From contig NC_081299.1 of the NCBI RefSeq assembly GCF_030435805.1, forward strand, positions 34,776,001-34,840,000: a stretch of DNA of 64,000 nucleotides, written 5' to 3'. Positions 1-13,274 of this stretch are shown in pieces. Under the pieces are notes generated by a model that saw only the letters and a list, made by a program, of their open reading frames with translations, was not told the DNA's origin and did not search any database. The DNA is from Mustela lutreola (Eukaryota > Chordata > Mammalia > Carnivora > Mustelidae). A program made the position numbers and the translations under genes. Position 1 is the stretch's first letter, and each line of letters starts with the position of its first letter.

Positions 1-90
1 GCTATTCAGTTTTTCTAGCACCATTTACTGAAAAGACTCTTGTTTTCCCATTGAATTGACTTGGCACCTCTGTTGAAAATCATTTGACAA

Positions 91-273
91 GGGGTGTGTG
101 CGTGGCTCAGTCAGTTAAGTGTCTGCCTTTGGCTCAGGTCATGATCCCAGGGTCTTGGGATCGAGCCCAATGGGTTCCCTGCTCAGCAGGGAACCTGCTT
201 CTCCCCGGTCCCTTTGCCCCTCCCCCTGCTTGTACTCCCTCCCCTCAAATAAATAAATAAAATCTTAAAAAAA
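91..273 (+). mobile_element. CAN-SINE copy, diverged
   Basis: A tRNA-derived head (GTGTGCGTGGCTCAGTCAG) is followed by a pyrimidine-rich body and an AAATAAATAAATAAAATCTT tail. The GTCAGTTAAGTGTCTGCC head variant and several mismatches suggest it is older than the copy that follows it. Confidence 0.85.
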
Positions 274-283
274 TAATCAATTG

Positions 284-513
284 AGGGCGCCTGGGTGGCT
301 CAGTGGGTTAAGCCGCTGCCTTCGGCTCGGGTCGTGATCTCAGGGTCCTGGGATCGAGTCCCGCATCGGGCTCTCTGCTCAGCGGGGAGCCTGCTTCCTC
401 CTCTCTCTCTCTCTCTGCCTGCCTCTCTGCCTACTTGTGATCTCTCTCTGTCGAATAAATAAAAAAAAAAAAAAAAAAAAAAATCTAAAAAAAAAAAAAA
501 AAAAAAAAAAAAA
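284..513 (+). mobile_element. CAN-SINE copy, young
   Basis: Close to the dominant local consensus, with a long, almost pure A tail of about 60 bases interrupted by TCT. The target duplication AATCAATTGA lies on both sides, so it inserted into the tail of the previous SINE. Confidence 0.9.
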
Positions 514-609
514 TCAATTGAGCACCAGGGCTTCTCTGCAAGGTTATGCATAAACTGAGTCGTGGTTCCAGGAGGAAAAGTTGATTTCTGGACTTTAAAT
601 GTTATTCCA

Positions 610-806
610 GGGGCTCCTGGATGGCTCAGTCAGTTTAGCACCTGCCTTCTGCTCAGGTCATGATCCAGGGTCCTGGGATTGAGCAGCCACATAAGGTCCC
701 TGCTCAGTGGGAAGTCTGTTTTCCCCTCTCCTTCTGCCCCTCCCCAGCTCCTGCTCCCACCTTCCCTCTCTCTCTCTCTTTCAAATAAATATATAAAATC
801 TTTTTA
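610..806 (+). mobile_element. CAN-SINE copy, diverged
   Basis: The head GGGGCTCCTGGATGGCTCAG and the tail CAAATAAATATATAAAATCT mark the two ends. Mismatches throughout make it an older copy. Confidence 0.85.
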
Positions 807-813
807 TGAGACT

Positions 814-1087
814 GATGCGCTGCGCTGCCTACTGCACTAAGAAGGCACTACATAAAATCTTTTTAAAAGATTAACGCTGTACAAAGTTTTTTCTTTCAGG
901 TCTCACTTTACCCCAGATCTCTGTCACCATAGAGAAGGCATCTCACACCATCCTATCTCCTTTGCTCCTCTGCCCCATGAGAGCATATTATCTCCTTCAC
1001 AGTGTTTATTACAATCTATTTAAACTGTCTGCTCTAGTAAAGTTTATTCTTCAGGTAAGCCTTTCATTGTAAAGATTTTCCAATTGC
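814..1087. other. intergenic, no gene seen
   Basis: Ordinary AT-rich DNA between two SINEs. I recognise no coding exon, RNA gene or repeat family here. Confidence 0.5.
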
Positions 1088-1290
1088 GGGCGCCTGGGTG
1101 GCTCAGTGGGTTGGGCCGCTGCCTTCGGCTCGGGTCATGATCTCAGGGTCCTGGGATCGGGTCCCGCGTCGGGCTCTCTGCTCGGCAGGGAGCCTGCTTC
1201 CCTCCCTCTCTCTCTCTGCCTGCCTCTCCATCTACTTGTGATTTCTCTCTGTCAAATAAATAAATAAAATCTTTAAAAAAAAAAAAAAAG
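1088..1290 (+). mobile_element. CAN-SINE copy, young
   Basis: Full-length copy bounded by a perfect target duplication, AGATTTTCCAATTGC, immediately before the head and after the A tail. Confidence 0.9.
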
Positions 1291-1612
1291 ATTTTCCAAT
1301 TGCTCTTAATTTCTAGTGTTATTAGTCTGCAGAGCTAAGTGACCTTATCCTGGTATCAGGGACAAGAGGTTGGATTGATCCCAGGTTTAAGGACTTACTG
1401 GGTGAGGAGGTGGTGAAAGGTTTAAGTTGAGGGAGATAAAGATGATCCTGTGGAGGCATCCAAAATACAACAGTAGTATTAGAGAGTTACAGAGGGTTGG
1501 GATCTCAAATCTTCTAGGCACAAATCGGTGAGAAGCAGAATTTATAGGTAACTACAGAGAGAGGAGTAGTGAGTGTTATGGTTTTAGAGCATAAAATTCA
1601 AAGTCTGTGGTG

Positions 1613-1826
1613 GGTTTTTTTTGATTTTTTGTTTTTTTTTAAGATTTTATTTATTTATTTGACAGACAAATCACAAGGAAGCAGAGAGGCAGGCAGAGAG
1701 AGAGAGAGAGGGAAGCAGGCTCCCTGCTGAGCAGAGAGCCCGATGTGGGGCTCGATCTCAGGACCCTGAGATCATGACCCGAGCTGAAGGCAGAGGCATT
1801 AACCCACTGAGCCACCCAGGCGCCCC
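1613..1826 (-). mobile_element. CAN-SINE copy
   Basis: Inverted copy: T-rich tail first, then the head complement GAGCCACCCAGGCGCCCC. The target duplication AAAGTCTGTGG is found on both sides. Confidence 0.9.
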
Positions 1827-2003
1827 CAAAGTCTGTGGTTTTAAGGAGAGAGTAAAAATGGTCTGAAATGGGACAACACCTGTCCGTCCAGAGGACCGTA
1901 GTTCTCTTCTACTTGAGAAGGCTGACAAGGAAGAAAACTCCTCTGACAGAACCAGATTTCTGTTAAGAGAAGCAGATTTCTGTTAGAAGGCTATGGGAAA
2001 GGA

Positions 2004-2167
2004 AAGCCTCTGCTTTCAGCTCAGGTCATGATCCCAGGGTCGTCGGATAGAGCCCCATATCGGGCTCTCTGCTCAGCAGGGAGCCTGCTTCCGCCTCTCT
2101 CTATCTGCCTGTCTCTCTGCCTGTGATCTCTGTCAAATAAATAAATAAAATCTTTTTTTAAAAAATA
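2004..2167 (+). mobile_element. CAN-SINE, 5'-truncated
   Basis: It begins inside the SINE at AGCCTCTGCTTTCAGCTCAG, so the first 30 or so bases of the tRNA-like head are absent. The tail (AAATAAATAAATAAAATC) is complete. Confidence 0.85.
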
Positions 2168-2557
2168 AAGATATTATAATAACCTATGTCAGGATTAGAA
2201 TGTGGGTGATAGATTTAATTTGGGAGATGATTTTTTTTTTTAAGGTGACTAATGAAAAAAGGGACAAAGGCATAGTATGATTAATGCCAATAGTCTCAAA
2301 GCAAATGGAGTCGTGGCCAGGCTAAGGTGTTGAAGGGGAGCAGGAGAAAAGATCTTTCCAGGGTAACAGGGAATTAGAGAACTTCTATTTGACTTCTGCT
2401 AAAGCCCGAGTAGAGACTTGGAGGGCATGATGTGGGACACGGAGAACTGTGTTAGTCTGATTTCAAGAGCTAGAGATACCTCTACAATACTGCCCCCAAG
2501 AGATGCATGCGTTTATAGTAAGTCTACTACACAAGAACTTTAAGAAACCAACACACT
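2168..2557. other. intergenic, no gene seen
   Basis: About 390 bases with no open frame of note. The text resembles old, decayed interspersed repeat, but I cannot assign a family. Confidence 0.4.
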
Positions 2558-2742
2558 TGGGGTGTCTGGGTGGCTCAGTGGGTTAAAGCTTCTGCCTTTG
2601 CCTCAGGTCGTGATCCCAGGGTCCTGGGATGAGCCCGTTGGGCTTCCTGCTCGGCAGGGAGCCTGCTTCCTCCTCTCTCTCTGCCTGCCTCTCTGCCTAC
2701 TTGTGATCTCTGTCAAATAAATAAATAAAATCTTAAAAACAA
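2558..2742 (+). mobile_element. CAN-SINE copy
   Basis: Head GGGGTGTCTGGGTGGCTCAG, body with TGCCTGCCTCTCTGCC and a short A-rich tail. A small deletion shortens the GGGATGAGCCC segment. Confidence 0.88.
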
Positions 2743-3183
2743 AAAGACAACTACACACTCATGTGATGCAGACTGGCTGACGTGGTGGAGCCCCAGGTTA
2801 GATGGCCAGGGGAGCCAGACCGTGAAGGATGATGGGTGGGGGGTGGGAAAGAGCAGCCCCATTCCCTTCCAAACTCCCCACTCATCTTTCCAGCGACTTG
2901 GAATACAAAGAATAGCCACCGATGTCCCACAGGCAAGTCAAAGTCATCCTGAGACTGAACTTTTTAGAAACCTGCCTCTCTGTGTTCTCTATTAATTGGT
3001 GTCATCCCACCATTCATGCCGTTTCTCAGGTCACTTTTCTCTCATCCCCCTGATCCAGTCTATTTAATCCCATCACCTACCAAGTGTCTCTAGAAGCCAT
3101 CTCCTTTTTATGTCCAGTGCAATTACCTTTTCCCTTTCTTGTGCCAAAGAGCTGGAGATGGAGAGTTGATTAAGATCCCTGCA
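2743..3183. other. intergenic, no gene seen
   Basis: Single-copy-looking DNA. Two short minus-strand open frames overlap here, but they lack splice context and any family resemblance. Confidence 0.45.
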
Positions 3184-3363
3184 CTGGGGGGCTCAGTGGG
3201 TTAAGACTCTGCCTTCAGCTTGGGTCATGATCTCAGGGTCTTGGGATCGAGCCTCATGTCCAGCTCTTTGCAAAGTGGGAGCCCGCTTCCCTCCCCTCCG
3301 TCCCCCCCGCCCCCGTCTCTCTGCCTACTTGTGATCTCTCTCTGTTGAATAAATAAATAAAAA
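3184..3363 (+). mobile_element. CAN-SINE, head-damaged
   Basis: The GGCGCCTGG start has been lost or altered (CTGGGGGGCTCAGTGGG). A C-rich tract expands the middle. The tail is canonical. Confidence 0.82.
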
Positions 3364-3374
3364 TCTGGAAGAAA

Positions 3375-3560
3375 GGGGCACCTGGGTGGCTCAGTGGGTT
3401 AAAGCCTCTGCCTTCGACTCGGGTCATGATCCCAGGGTCCTGGGATCGAGCCCCACATCAGGCTCTCTGCTCAGCGGGGAGCCTGCTTCCTCCTCTCTCT
3501 CTCTGCCTGCCTCTCTGCCTATTTGTGATCTCTCTGTCAAATAAAATCTTAAAAAAAAAA
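3375..3560 (+). mobile_element. CAN-SINE copy
   Basis: Lies only a few bases after the tail of the previous SINE, giving a tandem pair. The head is GGGGCACCTGGGTGGCTCAG; the tail is short (CAAATAAAATCTT). Confidence 0.88.
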
Positions 3561-3589
3561 TATCAGTAAACAACAGAGTTTCTCCTCTC

Positions 3590-4190
3590 ATGTTTATTAT
3601 ATTTTAGTGGGGAAGGCAGATAATGAGTATGTAAAAACAATGTTAATATTAAGTGAGGAAAGGTAAGTACTGCTACTTCAGAGAGTTTTGCTTGTTTTTT
3701 AAGTAAACTCTACCTCCTGTGTGGGACTTGAACTCACAGCCTGGAGATCAAGAGTCACATGCTCTACAGACTGAGCCTGCCAGGCACCCCAAGTGTTGCC
3801 ACTTTAGGAAGCAGGCTCAGAAAAGGCCTCCCAGGGTGTGTATGTATGTACAGGGTGAGATTTTGAGCAGAAACTTGAAGTGAAAGCAGGAGCCAAGCTA
3901 AGACTTAGAGAACAGAATTTTCTTGCAAAGCACCTGGGCCTGAGGCAAGAACAGCAACTCCAGGGAGTTGAGGGAGGGGGATAGATAGTAGGAGTCAAAT
4001 TGATAAAGCAAGAGATAAGCAGAAGTCTGATACTCCTCAAACCAGCAAGGAATTTAAACTTTATTCCCAATGTGGTAGGAAGCCAGTGGAAGGCTGAAGA
4101 TACAGAAGAAAGGCTAATGTTGAGTCCCTCAAAGGGAGGAGATAGGATTTGGAGCAGACTGTGAAAGGGCTTAGGCAGTTTACTCCTTTC
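3590..4190 (-). mobile_element. LINE-2 (L2) fragment
   Basis: Read on the plus strand, the text (AAAAGGCCTCCC, GAGCAGAAACTTGAAG, GAGGCAAGAACAGC, GGAAGCCAGTGGAAGG) follows the familiar reverse complement of L2. It is highly diverged and is split by an older SINE at 3699-3791. Recognised from memory of the family. Confidence 0.55.
3699..3791 (-). mobile_element. old tRNA-derived carnivore SINE, short type
   Basis: A 90-base element of the form TTTTTAAGTAAACTCTACC ... GGGACTTGAACTCACAG ... ACTGAGCCTGCCAGGCACC. It is nearly all tRNA-like head in reverse, without the long pyrimidine body of the young copies. It sits inside the L2 remnant. Confidence 0.7.
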
Positions 4191-4191
4191 T

Positions 4192-4387
4192 TTCTTTCTT
4201 TTTTTTAAAGATTTTATTTATTCACCTGATAGAGATCACAAGCAGACGGAGAGGCAGGCAGAGAGAGAGAGGGAAGCAGGCTCCCTGCTGAGCGGAGAGC
4301 CCAATGCGGGACTCGATCCCAGGACCCTGAGATCATGACCTGAGCCAAAGGCAGCGGCCCAATCCACTGAGCCAACCAGGCGCCCCA
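4192..4387 (-). mobile_element. CAN-SINE copy
   Basis: Inverted copy with a TTCTTTCTTTCTTTTTTTT tail. The target duplication AGTTTACTCCTTTC is visible on both sides. Confidence 0.88.
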
Positions 4388-4461
4388 GTTTACTCCTTTC
4401 AATACTACCCTATGATGTTTCCCTCCAGCAGCCTAACTGTCTCCCCCCCCTTTTTTTCTTC

Positions 4462-4565
4462 TTTAAAGATTTTTAAGTAATCTCTCCCCCCACCATAGGG
4501 CTTGAATTTACAACCCCCAAGATCAAGAGCTGCATGTTCTACTGACAGAGCCAGCCAGGCGCCCC
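4462..4565 (-). mobile_element. old short-type carnivore SINE
   Basis: Same short architecture as the element at 3699: AAGTAATCTCTCCC ... AGATCAAGAGCTGCATG ... GAGCCAGCCAGGCGCCCC. Confidence 0.7.
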
Positions 4566-4572
4566 TATTTTA

Positions 4573-4684
4573 TTATTTTTTTAAATGTTTACGTAATCTC
4601 TGCACTCAACTCAAAGTAATCTCTGAACTGAGGATCCCCAAAATGAAAAGCTACAATCTCCTTCAGCTGAGCCAGCCAGGCATC
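4573..4684 (-). mobile_element. old short-type carnivore SINE, diverged
   Basis: A second short-type copy directly beside the previous one. It ends in GAGCCAGCCAGGCATCC and carries an internal duplicated stretch (AAAGTAATCTCTGAACTGA). Confidence 0.6.
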
Positions 4685-4744
4685 CTTCTCTCCTTCCCTT
4701 TAAAATACTTCTTGAGAGTATTATCTACATATACTGTCCTTTTA

Positions 4745-4938
4745 TTTTCATTTTTTTTTAAGATTTTTATTTATTTATTTGACAGAGATCACAAGTAGGC
4801 AGAGAGGCAGGCAGAGAGAGGAGGAAACAGGCTCCCTGCTGAGCAGAGAGCCCGATGTAGGGCTCGATCCCAGGACCCTGGGACCATGACCTGAGCTGAA
4901 GTCAGAGGCTTTAACCCACTGAGCCACCGAGGCGCCCC
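4745..4938 (-). mobile_element. CAN-SINE copy
   Basis: Inverted young-type copy with target duplication TATACTGTCCTTT on both sides. Confidence 0.9.
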
Positions 4939-4994
4939 TATACTGTCCTTTAAAAATAAAAAACAACAACAACAACAAAAAAAACAACTTCCCA

Positions 4995-5172
4995 GGGTGC
5001 CTGGGTGGCTCAGTTGATTGAACTACTGCCTTTGGCTTGGGTCATGGTCCTGGGGTCCAAGGATCGAGCCCCACATCGGGCTCCCTGCTTAGTGGGGAGC
5101 CTGCTTCTCCCTCGCCCTCTGCTGCTCTGCCTGTGTTCTCTCGCTCCATTAAATAAATAAAATCTTTAAAAT
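4995..5172 (+). mobile_element. CAN-SINE copy, older subtype
   Basis: The body has TCTCCCTCGCCCTCTGC in place of the TGCCTGCCTCTCTGCC block, which marks an older subfamily. Confidence 0.85.
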
Positions 5173-5211
5173 TTTTAAATTAATTAATGAATTAAAAAAC
5201 TTTCCATTCCA

Positions 5212-5395
5212 GGGGTGCCTGGGTGGTTCAGTGGGTTAAGCGTCTGCCTTCAGCTCAGATCATGATCTCAGGGTCCTGGGACTGAGGCCAGGATCCAGCT
5301 CCCCGGTCAGCGGGGAGTCTGCTTCTCCCTTTCCCTCTGCTTCTCCCCGCTACTTATGCCAACAGATAAATAAAATCTTTTCAAAAAAATAAATA
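5212..5395 (+). mobile_element. CAN-SINE copy, older subtype
   Basis: Head GGGGTGCCTGGGTGGTTCAG. The imperfect target duplication CTTTCCATTCCA / CTTCCCATTCCA flanks it. Confidence 0.85.
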
Positions 5396-5699
5396 AAGCT
5401 TCCCATTCCACTTTAAGTTTTGCCCACTCCCCCGCACAGAAACTGCTTTTGCCAATATTAGCAAAGATTTTCAAGTTACTAAATCCGAAAATCACTTTTT
5501 AGTCCTCATTTTAACTAGCCTTCACAGTAGCATTAGACCATGCCATTCTGTGCTGGTTTCCCTCTTGTCACTCAATTGCTCCTCCTCCCCTCTGCCAGTT
5601 TTTCTCTACCTGGACTTCAATGTTTACATTCCTCAAGCCTTGGACCTAGAACATCTTACTGTATTTATGGTCGGGGATAGCACACCACTGTATGCTGAT

Positions 5700-5945
5700 T
5701 GGACCCATGCGCCAAGTATGGTTATAGTTTTAAATGTTTGGAAAAAATCAAAAGCATAATACTACATGAGAGGTGAATACCTGTACCCCAAGTTTTAACG
5801 GAACACTGCCACACACAATCATTAACTATATTGTCCAGGGCTGCTCTCACACTACAACAGCAAAGTTGAGCAGTTGTGACAGACTCTATATCCCACAAAG
5901 CCTAAAATAGTTACTTAGTACATTTTACAAGAAAATTTGCTTTAT
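5700..5945 (+). mobile_element. old hAT-like MITE remnant
   Basis: The sequence runs GTTTGGAAAAAATCAAAAGC ... CACTACAACAGCAAAGTTGA ... AAAGCCTAAAATAGTTACT. This is the body of a widespread mammalian non-autonomous DNA transposon (the one whose ends read GGCAAACT...GACCCCTG). I recall the consensus but not the family name with certainty. Both terminal repeats are eroded. A second copy lies in a PTCH2 intron near 53.6 kb. Confidence 0.55.
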
Positions 5946-6339
5946 GCTCTCCCCCTAGGGTCCTTCATTCTGGTGACGTTAATTACCATTTGTATAGAGA
6001 CAAGTCCCAAAGTAACATCATCTGTCCCAAGATCTTCTATCCCAAGATCTTCTATAAGGGTGACCAGACATGGCCAGTCGCCTGTCATTCCAAACGATCT
6101 AGTGAGGAATGAGGAATCCTTGACACACCTCCCTTTTCCTAACCCCCCCAAGTCCAATCTATCATCAAACTCTTCAAAACACAACCCAAGTCCACCGCTC
6201 CCTTCCATCCCTACTTCTTTCCACCCTTTCCCAACGCAGCCGCGCCCAGCTCGAGAGCGAGTCTTTTCAAAACAATCAAGCAGGCGACTCCCCCCTCGGT
6301 GTACCCTAAGACCCCTCAAGCTCTAGCACAGCCATTCCC

Positions 6340-6486
6340 ACCGCCGGTCGCCCTCCCTCGGGATTCAGAGCGTGAACCTCCCGGGACGCGGTCGCAGAAA
6401 CAGCGGCGCCCGGAAATACGTTAAAGGGGCGGCGTTTTACAAACCGGACAGCGTTTTACAAACCGGACCGTGAGGCCTTGCGTTTT
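6340..6486 (+). promoter_or_regulatory. RPS8: RPS8 core promoter and CpG-rich upstream region
   Basis: A GC- and CpG-rich block just before the pyrimidine-rich start (CTCTTTCGCAGCC, first base about 6487) that is typical of 5'TOP messages. There is no TATA box. Two head-to-tail copies of a 19-base motif (6432-6450 and 6451-6469, GCGTTTTACAAACCGGAC plus one differing base) occupy roughly -55 to -18. The 5'TOP start implies translational control through the mTOR/LARP1 route known for ribosomal-protein mRNAs. Confidence 0.7.
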
Positions 6487-6512
6487 CTCTTTCGCAGCCA
6501 GCGCCGGGAGTG

Positions 6513-9378
<2,866 letters not shown>

Positions 9379-9403
9379 ATCTTCCTCCCACCTTCAGTCA
9401 TGT

Positions 9404-9409
9404 AATAAA
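9404..9409 (+). terminator. RPS8: RPS8 polyadenylation signal
   Basis: AATAAA 26 bases after the stop codon, followed by a GT/T-rich stretch (GGTGTTTATTGTTCTGTCTG). The 3' UTR is therefore only about 40-50 bases, as usual for ribosomal-protein genes. Confidence 0.9.
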
Positions 9410-9429
9410 GGTGTTTATTGTTCTGTCTG

Positions 9430-10040
9430 GAGTTACGTGTGAATATCCAGTTGCTCAGCACTCTCTCCCTGAAGGCCAGTCCTAGATGTGGGGCTATGCC
9501 TTTATTTAGCTGGGGGAACATTTCTCACCCCAGAGGCTAGTGTTCAGGGGAACAGGGATGTGGTGCTCAGGCGAACAGAGACCGTATTAGGGAGGTATCC
9601 CAGCCCTGGGCTCCCAGTATTACTGGGATGTTGATTGGACCATGATTGGAATCTGAAGCCATGCTGCCTCTCTGAACTTGGCTCTTTGAGGGAGCCTCTA
9701 CTGTTTCCCTTTGTGAACGTTGGTTTTAAGGTTTTAGCTTGAAGTTTTCAGCCTGGGTTCATGGGTGGCCTAGAAACCTTGAAATTATGTTCCAAAAATT
9801 TTTGATCTTGTAGAGAGAAAGTTGTATGTATTTCCATGTCTATGCTGTCAGCTTTTGGGTGTCTTTCTGAAGTTAATTTTCTCTTGAACCCTAATCTTTC
9901 CCCTCCCCTCCTTCACAGCTCAGGTGTGCAAGATAACTGGTGATTTTTGCATTGCTAAATCTGTAAGGGTCAACTCTTTGTCTTCAGCTTGGCTACATTA
10001 TCTGCTGTTGGTGTTAAATGTAGTTTGTGCTGCATTTTCT
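9430..10040. other. intergenic, no gene seen
   Basis: Single-copy-looking sequence downstream of RPS8. No exon, RNA gene or clear repeat is visible. Confidence 0.5.
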
Positions 10041-10259
10041 TTTTTTTTTTTTTTTTTTTTTTTTAAAGATTTTATTTATTTATTTGTGAGAGAGAGAGAG
10101 TGAGAGCGAGCACAGGCAGACAGAGTGGAAGGCAGAGTCAGAGGGAGAAGCAGGCTCCCTGCGGAGCAAGGAGCCCGATATGGGACTCGATCCCAGGACG
10201 CTGGGATCATGACCTGAGCCGAAGGCAGCTGCTTAACCAACTGAGCCACCCAGGCGTCC
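10041..10259 (-). mobile_element. CAN-SINE copy
   Basis: Inverted copy with a T tail of more than 20 bases. A perfect target duplication, TGTGCTGCATTTTCTT, lies on both sides. Confidence 0.92.
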
Positions 10260-11455
10260 CTGTGCTGCATTTTCTTAACTTTAACCCAAACCTACTTAAA
10301 ACCTGCATTTGAATATCCTGATTGGACTCAAAAGTGAACATGTGGAAAACTAGTAACATTCCTCTGCTTTCCCTTTTCATATAGTTTCTCAGCTATTTAA
10401 TAATAGCAAATCATTGCCTACATGCAGCTGCTTAAATCAAAATCTTGGATCATTCTGACCACTACACTCCTAACATCTTATGTCACCAAATCTTGTTGGT
10501 TTAACCTTAACACCCTGGCTCTGTCTTCTGATCGCTCTTTAGCAAGTAGCACTGAATACTTATGTTGTCCCAACATAGTCCTAGAAATCGGGATCAATAG
10601 GTTTCTGACAGCTTCCCATCTCAGAAGCCTTCCCAGATGCTATGGAACCCACCGTGACCTGGTCCCTTTTTCTTCCGTGCTAATCATCCTGGCCTTAGAG
10701 CACATGTTTGCTTCTTAGTCCATTTGTTGGGAACATTTTCCTTCACATAGCACAAGCCTTACTTTCCAGGTCTTAGCCTTAGTGAGTTCCTCCCTGATAA
10801 TTTTAAACTATAGTTCCTTCCATGCTATTAATCTGTAGTCCCTGCTTTTTCTCCTTATCCCTTAGTTGGGCATAAATTTTGCTCATTTTCTTTGTTGCCC
10901 AATTAGAATAGAATGCCAGAGGAACAAGTACGTTTGTTTCCTGCTGTCTCCAGTACCTGGAAGTGCATGGCAACATGAGGTACTCAAATGTGCTAAATTA
11001 ATTTAAAAAAACAAAAAAAAAGATTTTATCTGAAGTTAAAGTTGATGGGAAGTGCAAGTATAATTTAAGAGCCAAAGGAGTGAAAATCCAAATTGGCTCA
11101 TTAGCTTGGTTGAATCGCAGAGTTTTGTGAATAGATAGTAGGGAAAGATGAACTAGGAGATGACCCTCCCCCCACTTCTTAGTATAAAAACTTCAGAACA
11201 CACCAAAAGCAACGTAACCTTCTAAAACCTTACCATGGTCTCTGGGAGGCGTGTGCCCCACCTTTCCATCCAGTGGTTATTACTGCAGCACCATCATTTT
11301 AGTTACTGTTAACAGTGTTGGTCAGGAATAGCAGAGTCAGATTAGACACTTTGCCTGTATTTCCCCATTTGAGCTCTACAAGATTATACCTCCCCTTCAA
11401 TCCTACCTCTAATCTGTGACTAGAAGCAGTGTGTTTAAAGAGTGTTGGATTCATT
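10260..11455. other. intergenic, no gene seen
   Basis: About 1.2 kb of unremarkable AT-moderate DNA. One plus-strand open frame of 98 codons (10422-10718) has no splice context or family resemblance, and I do not call it a gene. Confidence 0.45.
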
Positions 11456-11622
11456 CGGGGCACCTGAATGGCCCAGTTGGTTGGTCGCCTGTCTTCAGCT
11501 CAGATCTTGATCCTGGAGTCCTGGGATTGAGTCCCACCCAGGTCGAGCTCCCTGCTCAGCAGGGAGTCCGTGTCTTCCTTTGACTGATTCCCCTTCTTGG
11601 GCTGTCACACTCTCAAATAAGA
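11456..11622 (+). mobile_element. CAN-SINE copy, old
   Basis: Head GGGGCACCTGAATGGCCCAG, strongly diverged, ending in CTCAAATAAGAGAGT. It is flanked by the rough repeats GTTGGATTCATTC and GTCTGGATTCATCC. Confidence 0.75.
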
Positions 11623-11776
11623 GAGTCTGGATTCATCCCCTATTCATTCCCGAAGCCTTCAGCTGACCGTTCTTTCCCTGAAGCAAGGCAAACTCCCATT
11701 AACCCTGTGAGAAAAACCTCTATGGAAATGGCTATCTTGGGGTACTTTTGTCTCCACAAACACTTGGAGACCTATG

Positions 11777-11957
11777 TGGGCACCTGGGTGGCTCAGTGGG
11801 TTAAGCCTCTGCCTTCAGCTTAGGTCATGGTCTCCAGGTCCTAGGATCGAGCCTCATAGCAGGCTCTCTGCTGAGCAGGGAGCCTGCCCCCCACCCCCGC
11901 CACCTGCTGCTCTGCCTGCTTGTGCTCACTCTGTCAAATAAAAAAGCATTTAAAAAA
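11777..11957 (+). mobile_element. CAN-SINE copy
   Basis: The first of a tandem pair; a C-rich expansion (CCCCCCACCCCCGCC) lies in its body. Confidence 0.85.
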
Positions 11958-11968
11958 CAAAACTTGGA

Positions 11969-12178
11969 GGGGCGCCTGGGTGGCTCAGTGGGTTAAGCCT
12001 CTGCCTTCGGCTCAGGTCATGATCCCAAGGTTCTGGGATCGAGCCCCACATGGGGCTATCTGCTCAGCGGTGAGCGTGCTTCCCTCTCTCTCTCTGCCTG
12101 CCTCTCTGCCTACTTGTGATCTCTGTCTGTCAAATAAATAAGTAAATAAATCTTTAAAAAAAAAACAAAACGGAAAAA
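11969..12178 (+). mobile_element. CAN-SINE copy, young
   Basis: Begins 12 bases after the tail of the previous SINE. The flanks CTTGGAG and CTTGGAGACCTATGT at either side of the pair show both lie between duplicated target DNA. Confidence 0.88.
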
Positions 12179-12790
12179 AACCTTGGAGACCTATGTTTAG
12201 GTATTCTGTAACCCATGGTTGCCCAGTAGGAAAGAAGCAAAGCCAGCCCCAGATGTTAGAGGCTGCACTCAACCTCTACTACACCTTTTGTTTCTTCTGA
12301 GTTTTGTCATCCTTTGACCCTAAGATTTGGTTTTGGCAGTCACCAGTGTCTTTAGTGGAGGCTTGCAGAATGGAGGTCAGTTCAGTCAACTCCAATCTAG
12401 GCTCCCATTAGGATGGTTCCCCCACCCACCCACCCAGCACTGCAAGCCCACTACAGAAGAACCCGCAGCTTTCACCCCTTAAATCACACTTCCTCCTGTT
12501 GCGCTGGTGGGAGCAGAAGGGGTGGCGCTCTGAAGTCCAACTGGGCTGGGGCTGGGTCCAGCTGCCTCCATGTCTGAGTTTGATCATATTCCCAAGCCCT
12601 TACCATGTTATCTTTATCCCACCTTCCAGCAGGCCAATTTAAACAACTGTAATTGCACAAGTAATAACTGATTATATTCTCATTGTAAATAAAAAGAATA
12701 TTACAAGTAAAGTAAAAGTCCCCCAGCACACATACTCTGATGCCTCTTCAGAGTAAGATCAGGATAAGGTATATCCTCAACGTCTTTTCC
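12179..12790. other. intergenic, no gene seen
   Basis: Contains a (CCCA)n-like patch near 12420. No gene or clear repeat is visible. The sequence leads into the DNA-transposon remnant. Confidence 0.45.
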
Positions 12791-12795
12791 TATGG

Positions 12796-12972
12796 GACTC
12801 AAATTGTGATGCCTGGACCAGCAGCAGCACCATCACCTGGGAACTTAATAGAAATGCAAATTCTTGAGTTCCATCCCAGATCTAATAAATCAAATCCTAG
12901 GAGTGGCACAGGGAAATACACTGAGCAGGCCCTTCGGTGCTACTGATACTCCCTCAGGTTTGAGAACGGGCC
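12796..12972 (+). mobile_element. MER5-like hAT-Charlie MITE remnant
   Basis: The text ATGCCTGGACCAGCAGCAG, CACCTGGGAACTTAATAGAA, ATGCAAATTCTTGAGTTCC and CAGGTTTGAGAACG follows the MER5A-type non-autonomous transposon. It is an old mammalian element with worn ends. Confidence 0.75.
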
Positions 12973-13274
12973 CCACAACCCATTGAGCAGGAAATTAACA
13001 GTGCATCCGGGTTCTTGTCCTCGGCCCTGCCCATGTATCCTAGTCTCACCTTCCCCAAGCAAACCATCCTACATTTCCCCACCAAAATGGACACATTCCC
13101 AACCCTGGTGCTGGCCCCACCATCTTCCCCTTTCAGGGTCTGTCTCTAAATTCTCCAGCTCAGGACACACTGCAAGTGCTCTAATAGTGCTGGAGGTCAG
13201 CAGGGTGTTGGGAAGTGAGGGGAGGCAGGCCTTGGAGAGGCGGGCAGAACGGCACTGGGCCAGGCAGCCTCTGA

